DNA of 64,000 bases from Schaalia dentiphila ATCC 17982 (lineage in GTDB: Bacteria; Actinomycetota; Actinomycetes; Actinomycetales; Actinomycetaceae): contig NZ_DS264586.1 in the NCBI RefSeq assembly GCF_000154225.1, forward strand, positions 1,704,527 to 1,768,526, in the 5' to 3' direction. Below are positions 8,251 to 17,926 of the stretch, in pieces. The notes under the pieces are model-generated. The model was not told the origin of the DNA and searched no databases. It worked only from the letters and a program-made list of their open reading frames with translations. The number at the start of each line of letters is the position of its first letter. Position 1 is the stretch's first letter. The position numbers and the translations under genes are program-made.

Positions 8251-10191
8251 CTACCGGTCAGAACCCTTCGCGAGGCGTCGCAGGGCGCCGCGAACAACCT
8301 CCGGATCCGTCGTCGGCCACATGGCGGGTAGGGAACGCATGATGAAGCCACCGTAGCGCTTGGTCACCACGCGTGGATCGAGGATCGCGACGACACCCCG
8401 GTCGTCGGTCGAGCGCAGGAGGCGCCCCACGCCCTGGGCCATCATGAGCGCCGCGTGCGTGAGGGATACCGACACGAAGCCGTTCCCTCCCCGGCGCTCG
8501 ACGTCCATCGAGCGGGCGCGCGAGACGGGATCATCCGGGCGCGGGAACGGAATCTTGTCGATGACGACGAGGCGACATGCGGCCCCCGCGACGTCGACGC
8601 CCTGCCACAGGGACATCGTGCCCACCAGGCACGAGTCGCGCTCCTCCCGGAACCGCTGGATCAGCTGCGCCAGGGTCTCTTCGCCCTGCAGGTAGACGGT
8701 CAGATCCGTGCGCTCACGCAGGGCCTGCCCTCCCGCCATCGCCCCGCGTCGCGACGCGAACAGAGCAAGCATTCCACCGCCCGAGGCCTGCGCCAGTTCC
8801 ACGAGCTCGTCGAGCAGCTCCTCGGAGGGCCCGTCTCGGCCCGGCAGCGGCAGGTGGGTCGCCACGTAGCGGATGCCCTGGCGACCGTGATCGAAGGGAG
8901 ATCCGACGTCAATGCCGTGCCAGGGCACGCCGGAGACGGCCATGCCGACCTGGGCGGCCATGAAGTCGAAGTTTCCGCCAATCGCGAGGGTCGCGGAGGT
9001 GAGGATCGCGGGCCGCTCGCCGATGCCGTTTCCGCCGATCGCAGCCGACACATCGAGAGGTCCGACGGTCAAGCGCGCATTGTCCGATTCGTCCTTCGTG
9101 ATGTAGGCGATCGACTGGTCGGGGTCTCGCCCCCACGCGTCGAGTGCGCCGATCAGCTCGTCGATAGCGGCGCGGGCCAGGAGCTTGGCGGCGGGTTCTC
9201 CCTGAGCCTCCGAGACCTCGTGGCTGGCGCGACGGGCCGCGCCGTCGAGCACGATCATCGCGTCGACGAGGGCGCTCGGACGATACTCCAGCAGCCCCTC
9301 CTCCAGGGGAGACATGGCCGCGCCCAGCCCAGCCCCGGCCTCCTCCAGGTCGGTGGAATCGATCGAGAGATTCGAGCGCAGGGAGCGGGCCACGCGGCTC
9401 ACACGGGCGACCGTCAGGTCGGCCGCAGCCTGGGAGCGCACGCGGTCGGCCAGCTCGTGTGCCTCGTCGATAACGACGGCGTCGTACTCGCCAAAGAGTT
9501 CGCCCTCGCCGCACGCGTTGATACCAAACAACGAATGGTTCGTGACAACGACGTCCGCGTCCGCGGCCTCCAGGCGAGCGGCCTGCGCGAAGCACTCGTC
9601 GATGAGCGGGCAGTGCTTGCCCAGGCACTCGGGTTTGGCGACCGATGCGTGGCGCCAGGCTCGATCCGAGACGCCCGGAACCAGGTCGTCGCGGTCCCCC
9701 GTCGTGGTCTCGCTGATCCACTCGCGGATGCGCAGGATCTCCTTGCCGAGCTCGCCCGTCGGGCCGACGCTCATGTCATGATCCTCAAACAGCGTGCCCT
9801 CGGTGGGGTACCCACCGTCCAGCTTGTGCAGGCACGCGTAGTTCGACCAGCCTTTGAGCACCGCAACCTTCAGGCGCGCGCCCGTCGCGGAAGCAACCGC
9901 GTCGACGACCACCGGAGCGTCCTTGACGAGGATCTGGCGCTGCAGCGCGAGCGTCGCGGTGGAGACCACCCCGCGCACGCCGTTCATCGCGCAGTGCGTC
10001 AGCAGCGGCACGAGGTAGCCGACGGACTTACCCGTACCCGTGCCCGCCTGTACGAGAAGATGCTGGCGGTCCTCCAGGGCAGCGGCACCTTCGGCGCACA
10101 TCGAGGCCTGCCCCTCGCGCGGGGACCCGCCCATCTGGGCGACAACCGCGTCGAGAACGCGACCCGAGGCCTCGACCAGGTCCGCACTCAC
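8251..10191 (-). CDS. DinG/XPD-family ATP-dependent DNA helicase
   Basis: Superfamily 2 helicase of the DinG/YoaA type, which unwinds D-loops, R-loops and forked DNA. It is 646 aa, starting with GTG inside a 4-bp overlap with the hflX stop. Walker A QAGTGTGKSVGY is near residue 48, the DEAH box VIDEAH near 243. Four cysteines (one in YACLHK near 121 and three in ECLGKHCPLIDEC near 188-200) form a likely Fe-S cluster. A C-terminal helicase motif GVGRLLRS is near 590. Translational coupling to hflX is likely. No SOS box was seen, since there is no intergenic region before it. Confidence 0.93.
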   Translation of the reverse strand: MSADLVEASGRVLDAVVAQMGGSPREGQASMCAEGAAALEDRQHLLVQAGTGTGKSVGYLVPLLTHCAMNGVRGVVSTATLALQRQILVKDAPVVVDAVASATGARLKVAVLKGWSNYACLHKLDGGYPTEGTLFEDHDMSVGPTGELGKEILRIREWISETTTGDRDDLVPGVSDRAWRHASVAKPECLGKHCPLIDECFAQAARLEAADADVVVTNHSLFGINACGEGELFGEYDAVVIDEAHELADRVRSQAAADLTVARVSRVARSLRSNLSIDSTDLEEAGAGLGAAMSPLEEGLLEYRPSALVDAMIVLDGAARRASHEVSEAQGEPAAKLLARAAIDELIGALDAWGRDPDQSIAYITKDESDNARLTVGPLDVSAAIGGNGIGERPAILTSATLAIGGNFDFMAAQVGMAVSGVPWHGIDVGSPFDHGRQGIRYVATHLPLPGRDGPSEELLDELVELAQASGGGMLALFASRRGAMAGGQALRERTDLTVYLQGEETLAQLIQRFREERDSCLVGTMSLWQGVDVAGAACRLVVIDKIPFPRPDDPVSRARSMDVERRGGNGFVSVSLTHAALMMAQGVGRLLRSTDDRGVVAILDPRVVTKRYGGFIMRSLPAMWPTTDPEVVRGALRRLAKGSDR

Positions 10192-11720
10192 TCCCCGCTC
10201 ACCGCCGCGTCACCCACGGTGCCGCCCACCGCCTCGCGGGCGATGACGGCGGCCAGGGCCTCGTCGACGCGCGCGACGATACGCGTGCCGGTCTCGACGT
10301 ATTCCTCGCGCTCGACGTCGCCCTCCTCGTGGATACGGTGCACGAGGGAGCCGGCCGAGTACGGCAGGATCGCGTCGACGGCCACGCGAGGCCGGGGCAG
10401 CATGTCTTCGAGGGCCGCGCGCAGCGCCTCCACGCCCCAGCCCGTGTGTGCGCTCAGCGGAACAGCATTCGGGAATACCGTGCGCAGCAGTGCGATCTGC
10501 TCCGGCGAGGCCAGGTCGGCCTTGTTCAGCGCGATCAGCTCCGGGATCTCCGAGGCGCCCTCGATCGTGTCGATGACCGAGCACACGGCCTGCACCTGGG
10601 AGACCGGATCGGGGTGGGCGGCGTCCACGACGTGCAAGATGATGTCGGCCTGGCCGACCTCCTCCAGGGTCGAGCGGAAGGCCTCGACCAGCTGGGTGGG
10701 CAGGTTGCGCACGAAGCCAACCGTGTCGGTGAGGGTGTACTCGCGACCGTCTGCGGCGCGCGCACGACGCACCGTCGGGTCCAGCGTCGCAAACAGCGCG
10801 TCCTGAACGAGGACGCCTGCGTCCGTCAGGCGGTTGAGCAGCGTCGACTTGCCCGCGTTCGTGTACCCGGCGATGACCACCGACGGCACTGCCCCGCGGC
10901 GGCGCGAATTGCGCTGGGTGCGACGGGCGGGTTCCATGCGCGCGATGTCCGCGCGCAGCTTCGCCATACGCGTGCGGATGCGGCGACGGTCCAGCTCGAT
11001 CTTGGTCTCACCGGGGCCGCGAGAGCCGATACCCGCGCCACCCGCGACGCGGCCGCCAGCCTGACGGGACATGGACTCACCCCAGCCACGCAGACGCGGC
11101 AGCAGGTACTCGAGCTGTGCGAGCTCCACCTGCGCCTTGCCCTCACGAGACTTGGCATGCTGGGCGAAAATGTCGAGGATGAGGGCCGTGCGGTCGACGA
11201 CCTTGGCGTCGACGACGTCCTCCAGCCCACGACGCTGGGAGGGGGCCAGCTCCTCGTCAACGATGACGGTGTCGGCCTCGACGCTGCGCACGATGTCGGC
11301 CAGCTCGCGGGCCTTGCCAGACCCCAGGTAGGTTGCGGGGTCGGGCTTCATGCGGCGCTGGATGATACCGTCGAGCACGCGCGAACCGGCGGTCTCCGCG
11401 AGCGCGGCCAGCTCACGCAGCGAGTTCTCGGCTTCCTCTTCGCTCTGCGTGGTGCGCAGGCCCACGAGCACGACCTTTTCGAGTCGCACCTGGCGGTACT
11501 CGACCTCGGAGATATCCTCACGGTCGGAGGCGCCCGTGTCGACACGGCGCGTGCCCGCGCGGGCCTCGCGCTCGAGGGCACCGGCGTCCTGGGAGGTGTC
11601 CTGACCCGTCGTCGATGCGAGCGCCGTTCCGGAGCGCGCGAGGATACGCGCGACAACGTCGTTGACGCGCTGGTCACGCTCTTCTTTCGAAGAGTCCGCA
11701 CCTGTGTGGGTCGTGTCCAT
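10188..11720 (-). CDS. hflX: GTPase HflX (ribosome-splitting/rescue)
   Basis: Ribosome-associated GTPase that splits stalled or heat-damaged 70S ribosomes. It is 510 aa from the ATG at 11720, chosen because AAAAGG lies about 6 bp upstream; an ATG two codons earlier is possible. The N-terminal ~90 residues are charged and variable. The HflX domain follows (PATYLGSGKARELADIV near 130), with a coiled linker, then the GTPase domain: G1 GYTNAGKSTLLN near 287, G3 DTVGFVRNLP near 333, and NKAD near 400. Next to dapF and miaA in a conserved actinobacterial order. The gene overlaps the downstream helicase gene by 4 bp. Confidence 0.97.
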   Translation of the reverse strand: MDTTHTGADSSKEERDQRVNDVVARILARSGTALASTTGQDTSQDAGALEREARAGTRRVDTGASDREDISEVEYRQVRLEKVVLVGLRTTQSEEEAENSLRELAALAETAGSRVLDGIIQRRMKPDPATYLGSGKARELADIVRSVEADTVIVDEELAPSQRRGLEDVVDAKVVDRTALILDIFAQHAKSREGKAQVELAQLEYLLPRLRGWGESMSRQAGGRVAGGAGIGSRGPGETKIELDRRRIRTRMAKLRADIARMEPARRTQRNSRRRGAVPSVVIAGYTNAGKSTLLNRLTDAGVLVQDALFATLDPTVRRARAADGREYTLTDTVGFVRNLPTQLVEAFRSTLEEVGQADIILHVVDAAHPDPVSQVQAVCSVIDTIEGASEIPELIALNKADLASPEQIALLRTVFPNAVPLSAHTGWGVEALRAALEDMLPRPRVAVDAILPYSAGSLVHRIHEEGDVEREEYVETGTRIVARVDEALAAVIAREAVGGTVGDAAVSGE

Positions 11721-11805
11721 AACCATCCTTTTCGTGGGGGCTTCTAGTGTCGCACGCGCCGCCCCCATCTGCGCCTGCGCACGCGGGCGCGATAGGCTTT
11801 CTTCC

Positions 11806-12420
11806 GTGGACGAACAGTATTTCACCGACTCTTCCCCTGCGAGCGCGGAGGAGATCCGCACGATCGAGGTGAGCGCGCGCGGCTTCGATCTGTCGATGCG
11901 CGTGTCGTCGCGCGTGTTTTCGGGTTCTAAGCTCGATCTGGGCACACGCCAGCTCCTGGAGATCGCCCCGGACCTGCCCGAGGACGGGACCTTCCTGGAC
12001 CTGGGCTGCGGGTGGGGGCCGATCGCAACGATCATGTCGTTGGAGTCCCCGAATGCCGACGTGTGGGCGGTGGACGTGAACTCTCGCGCGGTGGATCTGA
12101 CGCAGCGCAACGCCCAGTCCAACGGGGCGAAGGGGGTGCGCGCACTCAAGGCGGAGGAGGCGCTGACCTCGTCTCAGGAGTCTGATACCCGATTCGACGT
12201 CATCTGGTCGAACCCGCCCGTGCGCGTCGGCAAGGACGCAATGCACGAGATGCTGCTGGCATGGCTGGGCAGGCTCATCCCCACCGGCGTCGCCTATCTC
12301 GTCGTCCAGCGCAACCTGGGCGCGGATTCACTGATCACGTGGCTGAACGGCCAGGGCTTCCAGGCCTCGAAGTACGCGTCCAAGAAGGGCTTCCGCATCA
12401 TCGAGGTCCGCCCCGCCTGA
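11806..12420 (+). CDS. Class I SAM-dependent methyltransferase, RsmC-like
   Basis: A 204-aa methyltransferase of the RsmC/small-ribosomal-subunit guanine-N2 type. The SAM-binding motif DLGCGWGPIATIM is near residues 66-78, the acidic residue in AVDVNSRAV near 90, and the catalytic NPPVRVGK motif (N-P-P-F/V type) near 139. This class usually modifies 16S rRNA guanine, but the single-domain form could have another RNA substrate. The GTG start at 11806 (VDEQYFTD) was chosen because the longer reading overlaps the hflX start; the upstream sequence has no strong ribosome site. Divergent from hflX. Confidence 0.85.
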   Translation: MDEQYFTDSSPASAEEIRTIEVSARGFDLSMRVSSRVFSGSKLDLGTRQLLEIAPDLPEDGTFLDLGCGWGPIATIMSLESPNADVWAVDVNSRAVDLTQRNAQSNGAKGVRALKAEEALTSSQESDTRFDVIWSNPPVRVGKDAMHEMLLAWLGRLIPTGVAYLVVQRNLGADSLITWLNGQGFQASKYASKKGFRIIEVRPA

Positions 12421-12435
12421 CGCCCGCCTCTTTCT

Positions 12436-12457
12436 CGACGAGGCCGGGGCCTCGTCG
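12436..12457. terminator. Hairpin between methyltransferase gene and dapF
   Basis: The perfect inverted repeat CGACGAGGCC-GG-GGCCTCGTCG sits 15 bp after the methyltransferase stop, between convergent genes. No long T-run follows. Confidence 0.6.
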
Positions 12458-12490
12458 CGCTCTCCGGCACCGTTTTCTGGGGGGCCGGGC

Positions 12491-13414
12491 TCAGGGCAGG
12501 TGGATCTCCGCAACTCGGGTCGCGTGGCCGGTGAGGAACACCGAGGCATCCGTGATCTGGGGGCTCTCCCCCGACCAATCGATGACGCCGTCGAGGCCAA
12601 CGATGACCGTTCCGCCCGGAATGTCGACGACCCACTGGGTGGGCGCACCGGGGCCGCGACGCAGGGCCGTGGCGATGGCCGCCGCGCAGCACCCGGTTCC
12701 GCATGCCTGGGTCTCCCCTACGCCTCGTTCCAGCACGCGCATCACGATGTGCCCGCGCTCCCCACCCGGCTCGGTCAGGTCAACGACCAGCTCGAGGTTC
12801 GTCCCCGCCTGGGGCGCCGGATCATAGGAGGGACGCTGGGCCTGCTGGATCTGCGAGACGTCAACGGTGGGCAGGAATACGCCGCGCAAGGTCTCCTCGT
12901 CGGCAAGCTCGACGACTGTGTGCGGGTTGGGCATGTCCACCCAGATACCGCCCAGGACCGCGTCAATACCGGGAACTCGCACGTCGATCGTCTCGCGCGC
13001 CGGAGAGGCCGCCGGCCCCATGTCGACACGGTAGCTCGCCCCCTGCCCCTCGTCCTCGGATTCGGGGGTCACGCGCTTGATGCCGCCGCGCGTGGCCACG
13101 TCCAGCGTCTGCCCAACCGGCAGATCCACGAGGCCCTCGCGCCGCAGGTGATCGACGAAGACGCGCACGCCATTACCGCACATCTCCGCCTTCGAGCCGT
13201 CCGCGTTGCGGTAGTCCATGAACCACAGGCCGTCGCGTTCAACGGCCCGGATAAAGCCATCCGCGCCGATTCCGAAGGCCGGCGAGCACAGCGTCGCAAC
13301 CTCGACCTCGCTGGGGTCGTAGTCGTCGTATTGGTCCGTGGCGACGACGAACGAATTACCGGCACCGTGGGCCTTGACGACGCGGGCGTGGGCAGGCAGC
13401 TGCGTGTTCATCAT
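12491..13414 (-). CDS. dapF: Diaminopimelate epimerase
   Basis: Converts LL- to meso-diaminopimelate for lysine and peptidoglycan. The 307-aa protein has the two catalytic cysteines of the PLP-independent racemase fold: Cys in AEMCGNGVRVF near residue 78 and Cys in QACGTGCCAAA near 240. The N-terminal signature VKAHGAGNSFVV matches the family start. The two adjacent ATGs (13414 and 13411) cannot be told apart. It works with dapA and dapB found near 32-34 kb. miaA lies directly upstream with a 46-bp gap. Confidence 0.97.
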   Translation of the reverse strand: MMNTQLPAHARVVKAHGAGNSFVVATDQYDDYDPSEVEVATLCSPAFGIGADGFIRAVERDGLWFMDYRNADGSKAEMCGNGVRVFVDHLRREGLVDLPVGQTLDVATRGGIKRVTPESEDEGQGASYRVDMGPAASPARETIDVRVPGIDAVLGGIWVDMPNPHTVVELADEETLRGVFLPTVDVSQIQQAQRPSYDPAPQAGTNLELVVDLTEPGGERGHIVMRVLERGVGETQACGTGCCAAAIATALRRGPGAPTQWVVDIPGGTVIVGLDGVIDWSGESPQITDASVFLTGHATRVAEIHLP

Positions 13415-13460
13415 GGCTCCACCGTAACCCCCGACTCCAGGGCGCGCAGCCCCGCCCGCG

Positions 13461-14450
13461 TTACAAGCGTCGCAGGGAGGCCTCTGCCTCGCGCTGCGTC
13501 AGCTCCACGACGTGGCGCGCCACGGCCTCGTTCGAGTCGAAATTCTCCACGTCCAACCAGTGCACGCGCGGGTCCGGCCGCAGCCACTTGACCTGGCGGC
13601 GCGCCAGCTGACGCGTGGCCAGTGCGATAGATTCCACGGCCTCGTCCTCGCTCATCTGTCCGTCGATGACCGCGAGCGCCTGGGCGTATCCCGTGGCGCG
13701 GGAGGCGGTTTTCGCCTCGCGTAGGCCCACATCGATGAGGGCACGTACTTCCTCGATGAGTCCTCCGTCCATCATGGCGCGGGTACGCACCGCAATGCGC
13801 TCATCCAGCTCCTCCATCGGGCGGCGCAGCGCCACCATGAGCGAGGGTGCCACGAACTCGTGGCGGGGCATGGACGCCGAATAGGGGCGCCCGGTCAGCT
13901 CGATGACTTCGAGGGCGCGGATGATCCGGCGGGCGTTGTGCGGGTCGATGCGCTCGGCCGAGACCGGGTCGAGCTGGGTCAGGCGATCGTGCAGGCCGCG
14001 CGAGCCCATCGGCCCCTCTGCTTCTTCTTCGAGGCGGGCGCGCACGGCCGGGTCCGTGCCCGGGAACTCGATGACATCCAGGAGGGCACGCTGATAGAGG
14101 CCGGAGCCTCCCGCGACCACCGCGACGCCTTCGCGCTCGTGAATGCCCGCCACGTCGGCTCGCGCGTGCTTCTGGTAGGCGGCCACCGAGGCCTCGTCGC
14201 GAACCTCGAGCACGTCAATCTGGTGATGGGCGATCCCGCGGCGCTCCTCCACCGGGGTCTTCGCCGTCCCCACGTCCATGCCGCGATAGAGCTGCAGGGC
14301 GTCCGCGGAAACAATCTCGCCCGCGCCGCTCGCGCCCAGCGCACCCGGAAGCACGCAGGCCAGCTCCAGGGCCAGATCCGACTTGCCCGAGGCCGTGGGC
14401 CCCACAACCGCGCACAGGACGTCCGACGCGCGCCTCACCGATGTCTCCAT
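13461..14450 (-). CDS. miaA: tRNA dimethylallyltransferase
   Basis: Adds the isopentenyl group to A37 of tRNAs reading UNN codons; MiaB, encoded nearby, then methylthiolates it. It is 329 aa from the ATG at 14450. The longer frame (to 15152) runs antisense through the YbjN genes and is rejected. The P-loop GPTASGKSDLALELA is near residues 17-31, SADALQLYRGMDVGTAK near 46, GGSGLYQRALLD near 110, and the tRNA-contact segment ATGYAQALAVIDG near 262. Divergent from the first YbjN gene. Confidence 0.97.
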   Translation of the reverse strand: METSVRRASDVLCAVVGPTASGKSDLALELACVLPGALGASGAGEIVSADALQLYRGMDVGTAKTPVEERRGIAHHQIDVLEVRDEASVAAYQKHARADVAGIHEREGVAVVAGGSGLYQRALLDVIEFPGTDPAVRARLEEEAEGPMGSRGLHDRLTQLDPVSAERIDPHNARRIIRALEVIELTGRPYSASMPRHEFVAPSLMVALRRPMEELDERIAVRTRAMMDGGLIEEVRALIDVGLREAKTASRATGYAQALAVIDGQMSEDEAVESIALATRQLARRQVKWLRPDPRVHWLDVENFDSNEAVARHVVELTQREAEASLRRL

Positions 14451-14510
14451 GGCCACCAGTGTACGGGTGCCTCCCGCAGATACCACCCAACAACGGCTAG
14501 GCTTAAGACC

Positions 14511-14957
14511 ATGAGCACAACTGACACTCTCCCGGTCACCCTCGACCGGATCACCCAAGCGGTCGAGGCCGTGGGGCTTATCCCCTTCGTGTCCAGCACC
14601 GGCCAGGTCGCGGCCATCCTGCCGAACCGCACCATCCGCATCGCTGTCCCCAAGGGCCACCCCGCCCAGGGCGTCGCCGACTACCCGCGTTTCTTCGATC
14701 CCTCGCACGCCGATCAGATCGCCTCCGCGGTGCGTCGCCTCAACGCCTCCACCTACCTGCCGAAGGTCACCTCCGGCACGACCGAGACCGGCGCGATCGC
14801 CCTGCACCTGCAGCACACCTTCAACTGGGTCGTGGGTGCGACGGACGACCAGGTCGCTGCCGAGGTCTCCCAGTTCATCATGGCCGCAGTCGCCATGATG
14901 AACCAGCTCGACATCATGTTCCCCGACCAGTGGACCAAGGAGGGCACCAATGCCTGA
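14511..14957 (+). CDS. YbjN-domain protein (first of a pair)
   Basis: A 148-aa protein with the YbjN/type III secretion chaperone-like fold (LDRITQAVEAVGLIPFVSSTGQ at the start; LQHTFNWVVGATDDQ near 105). The YbjN family in actinobacteria has no defined biochemical role; it is thought to be a small protein-binding domain. The ATG at 14511 begins MSTTDTLPV; upstream in-frame codons run antisense to miaA. The stop overlaps the next gene by 8 bp, so the two are very likely co-translated. Confidence 0.8.
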   Translation: MSTTDTLPVTLDRITQAVEAVGLIPFVSSTGQVAAILPNRTIRIAVPKGHPAQGVADYPRFFDPSHADQIASAVRRLNASTYLPKVTSGTTETGAIALHLQHTFNWVVGATDDQVAAEVSQFIMAAVAMMNQLDIMFPDQWTKEGTNA

Positions 14958-15480
14958 GTGGAAGAGCTTTACCTTCGGCGAGGGCGGCGAGGCCGTTCCC
15001 GAGGCCACGCCCGCCCCCTCCCCCGCGATGGAGGCCGACGAGTACGCCGCCAAGTGGGGCACTGAGGTCGCCGAGGTGAGCATCGCTCGCATCGAGAACG
15101 TCCTCGAAGGCGACGGACTGCCGCACGGGTCGAGCGAGTTCATCGCCGTCACCCAGCTGGAGGACGTGCGTTTCCAGATTCACCGCGAGCCGGTCGACGC
15201 CCCCTGGCTGCAGATCGAGACCCGCATCGAACCCGAGGGCGAGGGCCACACCGAGCTGTCCCTCCAGGCGGTCGCCAACCGCTGGAACACCGAACACCTG
15301 CAGCCCACCGTCATCCCGATCGAAGACGAAGGCAAGTGGGTCCTGGTAGCCGCCTCGCGTTTCTTCGTGGGCGAGGGCCTCTCTGACCGCCAGATTCACG
15401 CGATGCTGCGCCGCGGCCTCATCATCGGCCTGTCGGCGGCTCAGGAACTGCCCGGCCTGCTGGCAGAGTCTGCCCAGTAA
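14950..15480 (+). CDS. YbjN-domain protein (second of a pair)
   Basis: A 176-aa protein with an acidic, Pro/Ala-rich N-terminus (residues 10-35) followed by a YbjN domain (IARIENVLEGDGLPHG to LRRGLIIGLSAAQELPG). No membrane segments or catalytic motif are seen. It begins within the last 8 bp of the first YbjN gene. The tandem arrangement between miaA and miaB occurs in related actinobacteria and suggests the two proteins act together, possibly as a heterodimer. The function is unknown. Confidence 0.8.
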   Translation: MPEWKSFTFGEGGEAVPEATPAPSPAMEADEYAAKWGTEVAEVSIARIENVLEGDGLPHGSSEFIAVTQLEDVRFQIHREPVDAPWLQIETRIEPEGEGHTELSLQAVANRWNTEHLQPTVIPIEDEGKWVLVAASRFFVGEGLSDRQIHAMLRRGLIIGLSAAQELPGLLAESAQ

Positions 15481-15503
15481 CGCCAGCCGTACATCCAACG
15501 AAT

Positions 15504-15539
15504 AGTGCCCCGTTCCTCCGTTGGGAGGAGCGGGGCACT
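15504..15539 (+). terminator. Terminator after YbjN pair
   Basis: Inverted repeat AGTGCCCCG-TTCCTCC...GGAGGAGCGGGGCACT, 24 bp after the second YbjN stop. Confidence 0.75.
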
Positions 15540-15807
15540 CTCGGTGGAGTGTGCGCCGACTACATGCGAAGGCGCGGCGCGTACCGCGTACGCGGGGAGG
15601 CCACGGGTCGCATAGGGGGGCTCGAATCGACCCGCACTACCGAGAGTGCTCCCGCATGTCGATCGCCTCGTCGTCGTGACGATCGCCATGACACAAAAGT
15701 AACGCAGGAGTCGTGCGTCACATGCGCATTTCAATGAGACATTTTCTCGCTTGTCACTGAGACAAACGATCAAACGTGCAGCGCTCATCGCGCGCGGCAC
15801 CTCTGCA
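15540..15807. other. Unassigned 268-bp stretch between terminators
   Basis: No convincing gene or tRNA is seen here. Open frames present on either strand lack ribosome sites and family features. The right part is locally less GC-rich and holds two direct copies of TGAGACA (15735 and 15758). Confidence 0.5.
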
Positions 15808-15849
15808 GATGTGAGCCTCCCCGGGCCACTGCCCGAGGAGGCTCACATC
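15808..15849 (-). terminator. Terminator after miaB
   Basis: Strong inverted repeat GATGTGAGCCTCC / GGAGGCTCACATC lying 15 bp beyond the miaB stop on the minus strand. Confidence 0.8.
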
Positions 15850-15863
15850 AGTGCAGATCAGGG

Positions 15864-17402
15864 TCAGCTCGGGGCTCCCACGCGCAGCGTGGGGATACCC
15901 AGCGACACAGTGTTGTCGGGTTCGTCCGAGGCCTGACGGGCCTCCCACGCGTCACCGGCGCGCGTGCGGCGCACCTCGAACAGGCCACCCTGCGTGCCCG
16001 AGTCGGCGATCAGGTGGTGCGGCGCGCCGTAGGTGACGGTCGCGCGGATCATGTCGCCCGGGCGCGGACGATCCGCCTCGGCCATCCCCTCGGGGAGGGC
16101 GACGTGCACGAGACGGTTGTCGCGGGCGCGTCCCGAAATACGGTGCGTGGCGCCATCCTTGCGGCCATCACCCTCGGAGACAAGGACCTCGACCTCGGTC
16201 CCCGCCAGCGCGGCGTTATCCTCGGCGCAGATGCGCTCCTGAAGCTTGATAAGGCGCTGGTAGCGTTCGAGCGCCACATCGTCGGGCACCTGGTCCTCGC
16301 GGTCCGCGGCGGGCGTACCCGGGCGCGGAGAGTACAGGAACGTAAAGGCGGAGGAGAAACGAGCCTGCTCGACGACTTCGAGGGTCGCCTGGAAGTCCTC
16401 CTCAGTCTCTCCCGGGAAGCCAACGATGATGTCGGTGGTAATCGCAGCCTCCGGAATAGCCGCGCGCACGCGCTCCAGGATGCCCATGAAACGCTCACGA
16501 CGGTAGGAGCGGCGCATCTGACGCAGGATCGCGTCCGACCCGGACTGCAGGGGCATGTGCAGGCTCGGCATGACCGTGGGGGTCTGCGCCATAGCGGCGA
16601 TCACGTCATCCGTGAAGGCTGCGGGGTGGGGCGATGTGAAGCGCACGCGCTCGATGCCCTCGACGCGCCCGACGGCGCGCAGCAGGTCGGCGAACGCGCC
16701 GCGTTCACCGAAGCCGACGCCGTAGGAGTTGACGTTCTGACCCAGCAGGGTCACCTCAATGGCGCCCTGCGAGGCGACGGCCTCCACCTCGGCGAGAATG
16801 TCGCCGGGGCGGCGGTCGCGTTCCTTGCCACGCAGGTGCGGGACGATGCAGAACGTGCAGGTGTTGTTGCACCCCACGGAGATCGACACCCATGCTGCGT
16901 ACGCGCTCTCGCGATGGGTAGGCAGGGTCGAAGGAAAGACCTTGAGGGATTCCTCGATCTCGACGGCGGCCGCGCGGTTATGCTCGGCACGGCGCAGGAG
17001 CGCCGGAAGCACGTCGATGTTGTGCGTGCCGAAGACGGCATCCACCCACGGAGCCTTCTCAACGATACCGTCACGCATCTGCTGGGCAAGACAGCCACCG
17101 ACCGCAATCTGCATCCCGGGACGCGCACGCTTGACGGAAGCGAGCTGGCCGAGGTTACCGAAGAGGCGGGTCGCCGCGTTCTCACGGACGGAGCAGGTGT
17201 TGATGACGATGACGTCGGCACCCATGTCACCGGCGTCGGTCGCACGGGCGGCAGCCTCGGGGACCTGCTCAACGGGGACGAGGCCGGCCTGCTCCAGCAG
17301 ACCCGCCATTCGTTCGGAGTCGTGTTCATTCATCTGGCAGCCGAGCGTGCGCACCGCGTAGGTGCGGGGCAGCGTGGTGCCGTCCTGCGTCATCGTATTC
17401 AT
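15864..17402 (-). CDS. miaB: tRNA-2-methylthio-N6-dimethylallyladenosine synthase
   Basis: Radical-SAM methylthiotransferase completing ms2i6A37 in tRNA. It is 512 aa. The N-terminal UPF0004 domain starts [19 protein letters not shown] (first auxiliary-cluster Cys), with further cluster Cys in [11 protein letters not shown] and GGCLAQQM. The radical-SAM motif CNNTCTFC is near residue 178. The C-terminal TRAM-like RNA-binding domain covers about 400-470. Two close ATGs (17402, 17393) are possible. cinA, recX and recA lie upstream on the same strand with gaps of 11 bp or less, so an operon recA–recX–cinA–miaB is likely. Confidence 0.97.
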   Translation of the reverse strand: MNTMTQDGTTLPRTYAVRTLGCQMNEHDSERMAGLLEQAGLVPVEQVPEAAARATDAGDMGADVIVINTCSVRENAATRLFGNLGQLASVKRARPGMQIAVGGCLAQQMRDGIVEKAPWVDAVFGTHNIDVLPALLRRAEHNRAAAVEIEESLKVFPSTLPTHRESAYAAWVSISVGCNNTCTFCIVPHLRGKERDRRPGDILAEVEAVASQGAIEVTLLGQNVNSYGVGFGERGAFADLLRAVGRVEGIERVRFTSPHPAAFTDDVIAAMAQTPTVMPSLHMPLQSGSDAILRQMRRSYRRERFMGILERVRAAIPEAAITTDIIVGFPGETEEDFQATLEVVEQARFSSAFTFLYSPRPGTPAADREDQVPDDVALERYQRLIKLQERICAEDNAALAGTEVEVLVSEGDGRKDGATHRISGRARDNRLVHVALPEGMAEADRPRPGDMIRATVTYGAPHHLIADSGTQGGLFEVRRTRAGDAWEARQASDEPDNTVSLGIPTLRVGAPS

Positions 17403-17413
17403 CGCAGTGAAGT

Positions 17414-17926
17414 CTAGTCGCCCACCTGCGCACCGGCGAAGTCGAGCACGTCACGCACCAGGGCGATAGCAGCGTCGATCGCGCCCGCGCGCACCGCCGC
17501 GCGCTCACCGTCGAGATGCAGGAGGCGGTGCTCCTCCCCCGCCGGATGAGCGCAGGCGACGTGGACGGTTCCTGCGGGGAAACCGTCAGCGGGCCCCGGT
17601 CCCGCGACACCGGTCGTCGATACACCGATGTCTGCGCGGAACAGCTCGCGCGCCCCTCGGGCCATCTGGCGAGCAACCTGTTCGTTCACCGGCCCCGTCG
17701 CCGCCAACTGGCTCTCCGAAACGCCCAGCACCGAAGCCTTGGTATCAACCGCGTAGGTGCACGCACCCCCGCGCACGACGTGAGAGGCGCCGGGTACGTC
17801 CACGAGGCGCGCGACGAGGCCACCTCCGGTTAGCGATTCCGCCGTCGCGATCGTCAGACCGCGCTGCGTCAGATCCGCTATCAGGTCGGCGAGCGCCTCA
17901 TCGCTTACTGCAATCAGAGTCCCCAC
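17414..17926 (-). CDS. CinA C-terminal domain protein (nicotinamide-nucleotide amidohydrolase type)
   Basis: A 170-aa stand-alone CinA C-terminal domain (PncC type), which deamidates nicotinamide mononucleotide in NAD recycling. Signature [17 protein letters not shown] near residue 25 (active-site Ser/Thr region), [19 protein letters not shown] near 50, and [11 protein letters not shown] near 100. The N-terminal MoaB-like half of full-length CinA is absent, as is common in actinobacteria. It overlaps the recX 3' end by 13 bp and so is translationally coupled to it. Confidence 0.9.
   Translation of the reverse strand: MGTLIAVSDEALADLIADLTQRGLTIATAESLTGGGLVARLVDVPGASHVVRGGACTYAVDTKASVLGVSESQLAATGPVNEQVARQMARGARELFRADIGVSTTGVAGPGPADGFPAGTVHVACAHPAGEEHRLLHLDGERAAVRAGAIDAAIALVRDVLDFAGAQVGD

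Noticed and set aside
13461-15152. A 563-codon reading of miaA
   Set aside because: The extra 5' part is antisense to the YbjN genes. The true MiaA start is at 14450.
15540-15807. tRNA-like segment (GGCTCGAATCGACC)
   Set aside because: It does not form the other tRNA arms; only a loose resemblance to a T-arm.
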